Of a stretch of DNA of 64,000 nucleotides, positions 11,804-22,545 are shown in pieces. How positions within the stretch are numbered: the stretch's first letter is position 1; the number at the start of each line of letters is the position of its first letter. Source of the DNA: Hygrophila difformis (Eukaryota; Streptophyta; Magnoliopsida; Lamiales; Acanthaceae); NCBI GenBank assembly GCA_030278955.1, contig JAOANR010000004.1, positions 13,504,428 to 13,568,427 on the forward strand. Direction: 5' to 3'. Made by a program: the position numbers and the translations under genes. The notes under the pieces were generated by a model. It made no database searches and was not told the DNA's origin. It saw only the letters and a list, made by a program, of their open reading frames with translations.

Positions 11804-11970
11804 GGGATTGGAGACTTAATCAAGTGGTAACTCTCCCAACTCCCAACCTATGGGTTGGGGGTTCGAATCCCCATCTGGCCCTGGCCCCTTATCCATTCCC
11901 TTTGTTCCCTTTGTAATTGTGTGGCATGAGCTCCCACCACCCTTTCCAGACCTTAAATGGCTTCTTTAAA
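11804..11970 (+). mobile_element. tRNA-derived SINE, copy 2
   Basis: This is the same SINE at the same position as in Helitron 1, with flanks AAAATTTGGTTCATGC (11788-11803) and AATATTTGGTTCATGC (11971-11986). The B box GGTTCGAATCC is intact. Its shared position shows that the insertion preceded the duplication of the Helitron. Confidence 0.82.
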
Positions 11971-12084
11971 AATATTTGGTTCATGCTAATTTTCTGACCA
12001 CGTTATTGAGAAAAAATGTGACAAAGTGGTTTAGCAACTTTGTCAATGAAGTTATTTTCCTAATATTGTTGTTTTATTGATTTA

Positions 12085-12475
12085 GTGGGTGTTTGTTTGT
12101 GCGTTTTGGGGCGGATTATCTGATTATTGCGTTTGCAAAACGTAAATAATTAGTTAATTCTGTTTGTGTACTGACTTCCAATAATCTATTATTTGCATTT
12201 TGTGGGAATGAAAACGCTATTTTCTTGCAGCTTCATTTTGGTGCTGCAAGAAAATTGCGTTTAACCAAAATAGATTTTAGCATATTGTTGTCTTTTGAGG
12301 TAATGAAAATGCAAATCCAAACACTTTTTAATGATTATCTGATTATTGTACTTTGAAACAACATAAGCTCATCGAAACACTTAATTTTCTACAGCACGTT
12401 TTGTTACAGCAATTATCTGATTATCCGTTTTCTAAACGTTGCAGCACTTTTTAAAACGCACATCCAAACATCCTT
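12085..12475. mobile_element. Tourist-like (PIF/Harbinger) MITE
   Basis: 391 bp with terminal repeats GGGTGTTTGTTTGTGCGTTTT and, complemented, GGATGTTTGGATGTGCGTTTT. TTA is duplicated at 12082-12084 and 12476-12478. Helitron 1 has the uninterrupted empty site at about 9080 (ATTTAGCCCATAATC), which fixes both the ends and the relative age. Confidence 0.85.
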
Positions 12476-12656
12476 TTAACCCATAATCAATTTGATTTTA
12501 CATTATTTAATTTATATTAATACATTTTTGCCTAATACGAATTATGTAATATATTTGATTTTACATTTTTAAATTTATAATTTCCTAGATATAATTTTAA
12601 CTCCATTTTATATTTTATATGTTAATTTATTATTATATATTACACTAATAATGCTA

Positions 12657-12981
12657 CTGGACTACTTGACCAATGGCCTGCCTCCCGCACCTGGCGAGAC
12701 GTCTTTGACGGATGTCAGTTCATCATGTACTTTGCAAGGGTAAAATGGTCGCGGATTGTCTAGCAAAATGTGGTGCATCTTTAGAAGAATTCTACACTAC
12801 TTGGACATTCCCCCATGCTTCACACACAGGGTCTTAGCGGCGGATTCTTCCGGCGTATGGTTCCCAAGAGCCTAAGTGTTAGCTCATTTTTTCCTTTCTG
12901 CTTTTTGGTCACCTCTTTTTTGTTGTTGTTTTTTCCCTTTATTTTCTTTTCAATTTGTTATTTGGCGTCAGCTTCCCAAAA
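12657..12981 (+). pseudogene. 5'-truncated LINE fragment (RNase H tail), copy 2
   Basis: This is the sister of the fragment at 9207-9533, with the same flanks AATAATGCTA (12647-12656) and AATAATGTTA (12982-12991). It reads ADCLAKCGASLEEFYTTWTF-like peptides in one frame. The 62-codon frame at 12815-13003 is in another frame and is not real. Confidence 0.75.
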
Positions 12982-13079
12982 AATAATGTTAATAATCTTA
13001 TAACATTATTCACATAAATATGGGTGACTAATGCAAATCTAATCAAGAATATATAATTATCATATTATACTATATTATA

Positions 13080-13256
13080 CTTCCTTGTTTCTTTTTAAGT
13101 GTTACACTTTTCTTTTTTGGGTGTTTCATAATAAATGTTGCATTACCATATATAGAATGCTTTTAAAGGTATAAAACTTCTACTAAAGCACTTTTGTTCC
13201 TTGCACTGAATCTCGTGTCATTTTCTTATGTTACACTTATTTTGAAATGAAGGAAG
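13080..13256. mobile_element. Stowaway MITE, copy in Helitron 2
   Basis: It is collinear with 9633-9808. The ends have drifted (TTCCTTGTTTC and GAAGGAAG) but TA flanks remain. Confidence 0.7.
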
Positions 13257-13270
13257 TATTATATTATATG

Positions 13271-13749
13271 TAGGGATGATAACGGTACGGATATGATCGG
13301 ATAGTATTGGATACGAATATATATTGTCCCACATTCTATTTCTCGGATTCGGATTGAATATAGATATGCCGGATACAAATACATGTCTGATACAGATTCA
13401 ATTGGATACAGATTATCGGATAATTTTTAATCTTTTTTGAAATTTTGATATAAAAAAATTATCGAATAATTTTATATTTTGTTATAATTATTGATAATTT
13501 TTAATTAATAAATAATAATATGTTAATATATTCGGATATCCATATTTAAAATCTGGATAATATCCTATCAATTTTCGGATACGTTCAGATATTTTTGGAT
13601 ACGAATACGACTGCATATATTAAATTACATATTCAAATTAGGATGCGAATATTGAAATATCTGGCCGTAGTCGGATATAGATTAGATTCGAATATAATCG
13701 GATACGGCATCGGATCGGTCTGATATTTACCGTAGCCCTTTCACCACTA
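13271..13749. mobile_element. hAT-type MITE, copy in Helitron 2
   Basis: It is collinear with 9823-10289: TAGGGATGATAACGGTACGG start and CCTTTCACCACTA end. It differs from its sister by scattered substitutions and small indels. Confidence 0.75.
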
Positions 13750-14883
13750 ATAATAAGTATATATATTATACAAATATGTAGTACTATATTTATTCAATTA
13801 GACGAAGTTAAAAGATGTTGTATATCATAGTAAATCTTTTTAATTTATATAGTGTTATTATATTATACCTTTTATATTAATTAATAATTTCTTTAAAAAT
13901 ATAGGATCGATATCTACCTTATATATATATATCAACCATTCAAAATTAGATTGAGATCTTCTAAAATAATAACAATCACTATGCTAAATAAAAAGTTGGG
14001 AAAAAATAAACAACTAATTTAAATCATTCCCTATCCAATTTATTAGATTATTCCCAATTTTTCCGAATTTAATTAAATAATGATTGTTTTCTACTTTATA
14101 GTGAACTTAAATAAATAAAAAAATATGTAAAAAATAAAAAATATATCCAAAAGGAAAGATGTCAAAAAGGGAATAATCTATTAACAAAAGGGAAAAAATA
14201 CATAAATAAAAAAATAAAGTGGAAACATCTCCAAATTTATTCTATTCAGTTTTTTTTTTTTCAAATTTCGAATAAAGACAAAAAATAAAAAATAACAAAA
14301 TCAACATAAAATAGATTCATGATATATAAAAATTTTGAGTAATATACAAAGGAGGATCATAAAAATAATTTGTAGAGTATGACTTCATTGCATTCTTGAA
14401 TTACAACATGTAATCTTGTAAAAGTCATTGGAAAACCATTAGAAACATATATTTAACAGTACGTAAGAAAAAACAAAAAAAACCACTAATATTCACGTTC
14501 GAGTAAAAAACATCTTACATGAATAGCAAGACGGAGAATATATTGCAATCTGAGAAAAATTAACCTGCAACAAAAGAAATATTAGGAAAACATTGGCGTG
14601 GGAAACATGTAATACATGAGAAGAAGAAATAAAAGACATTGTTTAAATATAAAATCAATGTTGAGAAGACATAAACAAAGAATGAAGAAATAAAATGTGA
14701 GGTGGTGAGAATTTTAGGACAACCATAATATTAGATAAATGAATGGAATATTTAAAGAGAAATAGGAGGAGGTTTGGTGGAGATATATATGCAAATATTG
14801 GAGGAATGAAATCAGATTTGTCGTGATCTTCTAAAAATATATAATAGTATAAATTAGTTAAAGATATTATAATATTTTATTAA

Positions 14884-15749
14884 GAATTTGTTAGGATATT
14901 ATAGATATAAATATAATATTGAGGTTGTTGAAAATGAGAGAGAAAAGTTGGATGGAGTATTGAAAAAAGGAGATGGAGAAGTGGGAGGAAATTGGACTAT
15001 ATTGTTTATATATATATAGATAGATTGATAATAAATATAGATATGAATATATACTATAATATATATTATATATGTGGTCCGTATCCAAATGAATTTTATG
15101 TTTTCAAATCTTAGATATTATTTGTACATATATTAATAAATATTTATGGATATTTCAATATAGAATATTAAAATTTTAGGATTAAACATTGTTGGATGAA
15201 TTAAATATGATTGTTGAAAAAAGGGGATGGGGAAGTGGGGGGAAACTTGACTATATTGTTTTTATATATAAATAAATATATAGAATTTGTTAGGATATTA
15301 TAGATATAAATATAATATTGAGGTTGTTGAAAATGGGAGAGAAAAGTTGGATGGAGTATTGAAAAAAGGAGATGGAGAAGTGGGAGGAAATTGGACTATA
15401 TTGTTTATATATATATAGATTGATAATAAATAATAGATATATTAAAGAATTTATAGATATGAATATATACTATAATATATATTATATATGTGGTCCGTAT
15501 CCAAATGAATTTTATGTTTTCAAATCTTAGATATTATTTGTACATATATTAATGAATATTGATAAAATAAAATTATATTAAACGTATATTAATTAATATT
15601 TGATATTAATAAATATTTATGGATATTTCAATATAGAATATTAAAATTTTAGGATTAAACATTGTTGGATGAATTAAATATGATTGTTGAAAAAAGGGGA
15701 TGGGGAAGTGGGGGGAAACTTGACTATATTGTTTTTATATATATATAGA
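14884..15749. repeat. Partial duplications of the Helitron 5' end
   Basis: The block GAATTTGTTAGGATATTATA ... GACTATATTGTTTATATATA occurs at 14884-15018 and again at 15284-15417. The block GGGGAAACTTGACTATATTG plus TTTTATATATA occurs at about 15238-15265 and about 15710-15747, as well as at 11652-11686 in Helitron 1. The result is several 5'-terminus-like sequences in series. Confidence 0.7.
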
Positions 15750-15768
15750 TATAGATATATAGATTACT

Positions 15769-16364
15769 ACGGGTGGAAATAGGCTAGGCCGGGCTAGGCT
15801 TAAGCTTGTACAGCCTTGTACGGCCTGGGCCTACGTCGATTTTCATAGGCCTGAGCCTGGCCTATTACCTTTGATAGACCTATGTTATAGGCCTAAGCCT
15901 GGAAGCCTTTTAAAAGTCTGATTAAGCCTATTTCAGAAATAAGTTTAAATTTTTTTATATATATATTCGGATGTAATCATACGGTTGGAAGACATAATTT
16001 GTTCACTTAGACAAGTTTTCATCCAAAACTATTTATATCAAGGTTGATTATATAAGAGAAAAACTTATAAATATTTTAAAAATCTATATAAGATCAAATT
16101 AATAATCATTTTTACATAATATTATACAAATAATATGACATATTCCTATGTAATAAACATAAATAAACTAATATAAAATCATAAATAGGCAGACCTGGTA
16201 GGTCTAAAAGGCTTTAAATTAAGCATGGCCTAGGCCTATTTAGCTTAATAGGCTTTTAAATTAGCCTAAGCCTAGCCTGTTTATAAAAAAGGTCTGGTCT
16301 GGCCTGGTCTTCGGTAGGATAGGCAATAAGCCCCTGTCGGGTAGCCTGACCTATTCTCACCCCT
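15769..16364. mobile_element. TIR MITE, family 1 copy 2 (inverted)
   Basis: 596 bp, starting ACGGGTGGAAATAGGCTAGG and ending CCTATTCTCACCCCT. This is the same family as 812-1383 in opposite orientation. Flanks ATAGATTACT and ACTCATTACT share only the last six bases plus one, so the target duplication has decayed. Confidence 0.7.
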
Positions 16365-16484
16365 ACTCATTACTTTTATGGAAATTAGTGGCAAGGTTTT
16401 GGTATACTTTTTAATTTGCCACTTTTCAGAAGCTGACGTCACATTCACATCACACCCCTACTTGCCTCTCTAACCTTTTTCTTA

Positions 16485-16747
16485 CTCCCTCCGGTCCAAA
16501 ATACATGTCGTTTAGACACAAATTACACAAACCAAGAAAATGCAATCATTATTCAAAGTTTTACATTTTTACCCTTGCTCACAAAAAGTGGAATTAAAGT
16601 GAAAAGATAGTGCACATTATTCTAGAAGTAATATTTATGAAAGCATAAGGGTAATATTGGAAAAGTATGGTAAAAATATGTAAAGTGACAACTATTTGGG
16701 AATGCTTTTTGGTTTCTAAAAAGACAACTAAAATGGAACGGATGGAG
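16485..16747. mobile_element. Stowaway MITE
   Basis: It starts CTCCCTCCGGTCCAAAATAC after TA (16483-16484). It ends AAAATGGAACGGATGGAG before TA (16748-16749). It is non-coding. Confidence 0.8.
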
Positions 16748-16911
16748 TATTATTTTTATTTTTTGGATTTTCAAATTGGAATATAAAATCACCTTTCATA
16801 CGTGTGTTGAAAATTTCACAATTTACATGAATTCCAGTGGGTATTTACAAAGTTTATGGTAATTAATACTAACTATACAGTTAAATAAGGGTATTACGCG
16901 TTTGTTAGTAT

Positions 16912-17585
16912 GGAAAAAAGGCCAAATACATCCGTTTTCTTTTCAAAAAAGCCAAATCGGTCTTTTTTAAATTTTATTGCCGATTTAGTCCGCTACATAT
17001 GCTAATTATATCCATTGTCCAAAAATCACTAATCCTTCCTAGGACGCTGACGTGGCATTGATTTATTTTGGTCCTTTTCATTTTTAAAGGCGATTCAAGA
17101 TTAAACACAAGGAGACAAAAGGCATGTGACTGTCATTTTCATTCTTCGACCCTCAGTTTTGAGCCAAACGTCCCCATTATCGTTTCTTTGTTGCCGGAAT
17201 TTGAATATGCGTCGCGGGATTAGGGTTCGAATTGGGGGTGTTGCGATATGGGAGGTGATTGAAATGAAGGGCTTCGAATTGGGGGTGATTGAAAAGAAGG
17301 GCTTCGAATCGGGGTGTTGCAATATGTAAGGTGATTGAAATTATAGTCGGGTTGGGTTGCACACTTATTTGGCAAACACGTTGGAGTGGCAGCAATTCAA
17401 AACAGATGCAGCGTGTATGGTTTAGAATAAATCATTGCCACGTCAGCGTCCTAGGAAGGATTAGTGATTTTTGGACTAAAGTGGATATAATTAGCATAGG
17501 TAGCGGACTAAATCGGCAATAAAATTAAAAAAAGGACCGATTTGGCTTTTTTAAAAAGAAAACGGATGTATTTGGTATTTTTTCC
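16912..17585. mobile_element. Long-TIR Mutator-like element (possible Pack-MULE)
   Basis: 674 bp with inverted terminal arms of about 150 bp: 16912-17060 starts GGAAAAAAGGCCAAATACAT and 17425-17585 is its complement. The arms match through CCTTCCTAGGACGCTGACGTGGCA. Flanks TTGTTAGTAT (16902-16911) and TTATTAGTAT (17586-17595) form a 9-10-bp duplication. The middle (17061-17424) is GC-richer and has three variants of a GGGCTTCGAAT / GGGGTG / GTGATTGAAA unit. It has several short open frames, none recognised. Capture of host sequence is possible but unproven. Confidence 0.8.
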
Positions 17586-18152
17586 TTATTAGTATATTGG
17601 GGAGTGGTTGTTACTTAGCGTGCAGCTCCCAATGTGTGGAAGCATTTTTGTGACGGCATCTTGTGTGAGTAATGCTCAGGTGATTTTTGTGATGGTTATG
17701 AACGAGATGCAGGACATAGTTTTGTAATATTATTTTAAATCCTATCACAAAATATTACTCTCACGATAAAAGATGGGGTATCCCATCTGCACTTGCAAAC
17801 TTATTCCTAGTCTATACCGTAGCTTAATTGATATATCTATATATGTTAGTTATTGGAATTTGAACTATATTTTCTAGTATATCATTGTTGGTTATCGTAT
17901 CAAAGATAAGGAGAAAGCTATGCACATATAGCCCCGTGATGGTAGAAGAGTATTTTTTTTTTCTTTTTTTTTTAATGATGCAAGGTGATTATGGAACGTC
18001 TGGGATGATTTTTTGTGATGTTAGGGCATAATTTTGTAATGCTATTTTTAACCTATCACAAAATCTTATTCTTATATCACCATTACCCACTCTCACATTA
18101 CACGAACTAGAAATTTTTTATGTTATAAACTTATGGTTTATTTTAACTACTA
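17586..18152. other. Non-coding stretch
   Basis: Two related blocks (about 17670-17770 and 17985-18075) share GATTTTTGTGATG, ATAATTTTGTAATGCTATTTT-like sequence and CCTATCACAAAAT. Nothing else was recognised. Confidence 0.45.
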
Positions 18153-18200
18153 CTAGAACTACCCACCCGTGCGATGCGCCGGGCTCAGATTATGATATTG
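18153..18200 (-). mobile_element. Helitron-like 3' terminus
   Basis: On the minus strand this reads a GC-rich hairpin (CCCGGCG / CGCACGGG with a one-base bulge), then GTGGGTAGTT, then CTAG with T in the flank. That is the same design as at 4372, 8704 and 11689. The body would extend to the right, but its 5' end was not found before the assembly gap. Confidence 0.5.
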
Positions 18201-18216
18201 TGTGGGAAAAATTGTA

Positions 18217-18472
18217 CTCCCTCCGTCACAAGCAAGATGTCTGCTTTGACTTTTTGACATTGTTTATTGTTTAACTTTGACTCATTTTTATTCCAAGTAT
18301 ATGTTTGAAAAAAATAGCCGAATTGGATCTTGTTAAAATTGTATAATCATGTAGTTTTATAATATATTTTACATAATTTTTTGTTGTATATATCTTGAGA
18401 TATTAACGATTGAAAAAGTGCATTGGATTGTGTGCAGAAATGAACCAAGACATCTTAAATGGGACGGGGGAG
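18217..18472. mobile_element. Stowaway MITE (same family as 38445-38726)
   Basis: TA-flanked. It starts CTCCCTCCGTCACAAGCAAG and ends ACATCTTAAATGGGACGGGG plus GAG. It shares AGATGTCTGCTTTGACTTTT-type sequence with the copy inside the copia element. Confidence 0.8.
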
Positions 18473-19921
18473 TATGTGATAATATATTAAAATTGCCGAT
18501 TGAAAATTATATTACTTTAATTATTAATATATTTAATGTAAAAGTATTATGCTATTCTCATTGTAAGAAAATGTATATATAAATGAGCTAACATAACAAT
18601 AGTAAGAAAAATAATGTATATTTTATTTGTTATAACAAAAATATTATAAAATTTTACATATATTGTGAAAGAAAATAAAATTTATATATAGTAAAATTTC
18701 TATATACTATATACGATATTTAATTTATAATAGTATTTATTATTAGATGTGATATCGTTACAAAAATTGAATGTCTAGCACAATGTCACCAAACATTTAA
18801 ATCATTATCTTTGGTTGCACATTGTACAAATAGTTGGTATATTTTAATATTTTTCTATTTATTTATCTTATTGGTATCAGTTTTCTAAATTTAAATTTTT
18901 TTCGTATATTGGGTAATATTATTGACAGATAAAAAAAATATAATATTAAATATAATTATTTAATGGAATTTATTCAATAATGTTATATTATTGATGGTCA
19001 AATATTGACTATGTTTTCAAAATTATGTGTATTTGGTTTTCGATAATAATGATGATTGATCAATTATGATATTCCTTTATAAATTGTGTAATGAATTAAG
19101 TCTAATAAATATAGGAAACATCACTGATATACTAAAAATATATTCTAACAAATATTATCAATCTTGAAAGAATAAATTACATAGATATATGTGAAAGCTA
19201 ATTGGATGAAATATATTTTTAATTAATAGTATCATTTTGTTTCAATGCAGTCAAGAACAACATAAATTATGAATGAGTGTGTGTCAATAATTTTACTTCC
19301 GCAAAAAAAGAGTCATTCTCATACAGAAATATATAATTGAATAATAAAATTAGATCATATACTATTTAATAAAATAAAACAAAACAATATTAAATTAGAT
19401 ATAATACAAAATGTTTACTAAAATAAGTAAAAAAAAAACTACTAAATTAAATTAAATATATGAATTAAAAATTATATTCCCAAATTAAATCCATCTATGT
19501 GTATAAATTAAAATGGTAGTACCAACATTTGAATTATTTATATTAGGCAAATATAATCAACTATGGTATAAAATGGGTAATCTATTAGGCAAATATTAGG
19601 CAAATGGTAGATTTTTTTAAAAGTAATATAAAACGGGTAATCTATTAAAATTAAAATATCAATAATTTATCCCCAAATTAAATTAATGTATGTGTATCAA
19701 CTAAAATAGTGAGACCAACATTTAAAACATCCATATTTACCAATTATAATTAATTATGACCTCATGCAATAAAAGTAGATTTTTTTTGCAAAGGTAATAT
19801 TGAATTGGATATTGTATAATTTTTTTTTTCAAATGTAATACCCAGAGAATAGCTTAAATGGAGTGAAATAAGCCACTCATATCAACAAGCTACCTTTCTT
19901 TCTTGGTAGTCATTCTATAAG
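18473..19921. other. AT-rich non-coding stretch
   Basis: No gene, MITE end or long repeat was recognised. It may be the body of the Helitron-like element whose 3' end is at 18153. A short repeat, GGGTAATCTATTA, occurs twice at about 19577 and 19635. Confidence 0.4.
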
Positions 19922-20421
19922 NNNNNNNNNNNNNNNNNNNNNNNNNNNNNNNNNNNNNNNNNNNNNNNNNNNNNNNNNNNNNNNNNNNNNNNNNNNNNNN
20001 NNNNNNNNNNNNNNNNNNNNNNNNNNNNNNNNNNNNNNNNNNNNNNNNNNNNNNNNNNNNNNNNNNNNNNNNNNNNNNNNNNNNNNNNNNNNNNNNNNNN
20101 NNNNNNNNNNNNNNNNNNNNNNNNNNNNNNNNNNNNNNNNNNNNNNNNNNNNNNNNNNNNNNNNNNNNNNNNNNNNNNNNNNNNNNNNNNNNNNNNNNNN
20201 NNNNNNNNNNNNNNNNNNNNNNNNNNNNNNNNNNNNNNNNNNNNNNNNNNNNNNNNNNNNNNNNNNNNNNNNNNNNNNNNNNNNNNNNNNNNNNNNNNNN
20301 NNNNNNNNNNNNNNNNNNNNNNNNNNNNNNNNNNNNNNNNNNNNNNNNNNNNNNNNNNNNNNNNNNNNNNNNNNNNNNNNNNNNNNNNNNNNNNNNNNNN
20401 NNNNNNNNNNNNNNNNNNNNN
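19922..20421. other. Assembly gap (500 N)
   Basis: Exactly 500 N, the same as the second gap, so the size is nominal. Any open frame through it is meaningless. Confidence 0.99.
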
Positions 20422-20478
20422 GCAATATAATCAATGATACTATCTTACCGATGGAATCTATCCAGAGTGGTCTAATTT

Positions 20479-21769
20479 TTGCCGTGAACGGATCATAGGT
20501 TGGGCACAATATCGTTTGAAATTACCAAGAGACAAATGTTGCAAAATGGTGGAAGAACAACAAAAACAAAAGATGGGGAAGCCCACAAACAAGGTGTTAG
20601 GAGAAGCAATCAAAACATGGATTGTCTTGACCTCAACTCAAGCTAGCAACCATATCCTTAGTTTGATCATCATTTCGGATGCTTCAAATCGAAGATGATG
20701 AATGTTTCCTAACAAACACACAATGGGTATTGTTCAAACCTAGGTTTGAGACAATGTGATCTTTTGCAAATAATAATAATAGAAGTGTTCTCAATTTAAT
20801 TTCAACAAAAGATGGATAACAATGTTTGGGAGGCCATATATATAGACCTCACATTACAAGGGTATAACTGGAATGTAAAAATACAAGAAAAAAAAAACAA
20901 AAATACACAAAATGGTGTCCAGGTGTCTGTGACGTTGCAATCCTGAGGTGAGTCGCAACATATTGCGACGTACTTACGTCGCAAAGGTAGGGTTGCGACA
21001 TAAGGGTCGCGAGGTAGCTAGGGTATTGCGACGTAGGGCTTCCTTCTTGGGTACGTCGCAATCCTATATTACGATGTCAATGGAGGATCGCGACGTAGCT
21101 GGCTCTTCTCCTCTTCTGCTTGTACGTTGCAATCGGGGGTTCACGACGTAGCTGGGAATTGCGACGTAAACCTCGGCTCCTTCAGTATGTTGCTCTTACG
21201 TTGCAAAGGGAGGGTTATGTTGCTAAAGGAGGATTGCGACGTAAACCTGAGGATCGCATCATAACTCTGGAAATTCAAGTTTATGCGGGTCCCACAAGTG
21301 TTGTTTAAATTATTACATGCCTTATTTAATCAAAATTCAACAAAATGACAGTTCAACACCTCCGGCCATTGACTAGTCTCCGTCCGGCGACAGCGACGGC
21401 GCCGACCAATCTCCGGCCAAGTTTCGACCAAATTCCGGCAAGCCCGATCAACTTCCGGTGAACTTCCGGCGGTTGTTCCGGTCAGTTTTCCGGCGGCTGC
21501 TGTGCTCCTTCTTCAGTGTAGAATTAGAGAGCCCATGCACGACATGTATGGGCGATCCCCAATTTCCTCGAGTTGGATTAGAATTAATGCCTTTGGGTTG
21601 CTTCCTTCTTCTCTATTAATATCGGCTTGGAATTCCGCAGTTCTGAGAAGATTGGCAATCCTATCTATGAATCTTTTGGATCGGTCCTGGAGCATGATCC
21701 ATCGGGGATTATGGCGGTTGATTTGGCTGCCATGCCATTTTTGTAGAAAGCTTTCAATGTCTTCAGGAT
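20479..21769. mobile_element. Unidentified insert within the Harbinger transposase
   Basis: It is bounded by the two transposase pieces. It contains a cluster of GCGACGTA motifs (20940-21250), a CCGGNN-rich tract (21358-21500), and on the minus strand an 86-codon frame (21773-21513) with mixed composition that I do not recognise. Terminal repeats and a target duplication were not found, so its class is unknown. It could be a piece of an LTR element or a gene-derived fragment. Confidence 0.5.
20940..21250. repeat. Cluster of GCGACGTA / TACGTCGC motifs in both orientations
   Basis: About a dozen exact or one-base variants occur in 310 bp, for example TTGCGACGTA at 20964, 21026, 21159 and 21234, and TACGTCGCAA at 20973 and 21051. 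Spacing is irregular and both orientations occur, so this is not a simple tandem array. CpG is unusually high for the window, and several variants look like CpG decay (GCGACATA, ACGTTGCA). Confidence 0.7.
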
Positions 21770-22545
21770 CCAAAGAGGAAGCATTTCAAGGAAATGCAAG
21801 AGGCTGCTAGAAAAGATGTCGAACGAGCATTTGCAGTGCTTTATGCTCGTTAGGCAATGATTAAAGGTCCAAGTCGTTTTTGGTACAAGAATAATATGAA
21901 AGATATAATGTTAACTTGCATTATATTGCATACATGATCATTGAAGATGAAGGAAATGAAGCCGGAGATTGGTCAGACGATCCCAATTATTCAACTCCGC
22001 CTCCACAAAGAGTACCTCCAATTGGAACGTTTAGTGACTACGTCAGGAGAGGTGTTCAACTACGAGATAAGCATAAACATCTCCAACTTCACCATGATTT
22101 AATTGAACATCTCTGGGCCCCGATCCAGAAATAATTAATTATGTATTAATTAGCCTTTGCAAACTATTTCTCGTTGCATTCATGTTTTTTTTCTCTATTA
22201 TGTTTGGCTTGAATTTGTATTTTTCATGTTTTATGTAGTATAAATATTTTAAAATATTATTTGGAGTTATTTATTCAAAATAATTTAAAATGTTAAATAA
22301 TTAAAATAATTAAAAAATATTAATAGTTTATTATTTATTTAAAATTAAATTATTTTTTATAATTGATAAATTAAAATATGAATGGCATAATAAATACTAA
22401 GTGGGTCCCCTAAATACCTACTTTTTGGGTATTATTGTTGGGGGAAGAGTTGGGTGTTATAGGTAGAGGTATTTAACTTTTGAGGTGGCGCTGATGTGGC
22501 ACCTAAATACCTGGAGTGAAGGTATTTCCACCGGAGAAGGCCTTA

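Larger units (their letters stand above)
11689..15749 (-). mobile_element. Non-autonomous Helitron 2 (of a tandem pair)
   Basis: Minus strand: the 3' end at 11689-11720 has the same hairpin and CTAG as Helitron 1. The 5' TC is at 15749-15748 and is preceded by A in the flank (T at 15750 on the plus strand), as expected for A/T insertion. The collinear body is about 1 kb longer than Helitron 1. The extra length comes from a Tourist MITE (12085-12475) and from duplication near the 5' end (14884-15749). No helicase gene is present. Confidence 0.8.
20430..22134 (+). pseudogene. PIF/Harbinger (HARBI1-like) transposase, interrupted
   Basis: DDE nuclease of the Harbinger family. The first piece reads YYLTDGIYPEWSNF (about 20436-20478), the conserved D-containing motif of the C-terminal half. 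After about 1.29 kb of unrelated sequence the reading resumes at 21770 with PKRKHFKEMQEAARKDVERAF. It continues through a stop (where the family usually has ARF/ARW), then PSRFWYKNNMKDIM and LTCIILH. A one-base frame change then leads into MIIEDEGNEAGDWSDDPNY and on to the stop at 22132-22134. A few residues of the domain are missing around the insert. It is clearly non-functional. Confidence 0.75.
20422..22545 (+). mobile_element. PIF/Harbinger DNA transposon, broken, 3' part
   Basis: Transposase pieces lie at 20430-20478 and 21770-22131. The right end at about 22490-22542 is GATGTGGCACCTAAATACC ... CCACCGGAGAAGGCC followed by TTA, which fits a Harbinger terminal repeat with a TTA target site. 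The left end is in or beyond the N gap. A foreign insert occupies about 20479-21769. Confidence 0.65.

Noticed and set aside
19910..20509. 199-codon frame across the first gap
   Set aside because: It consists mostly of N. The same applies to frames across 39902-40401.
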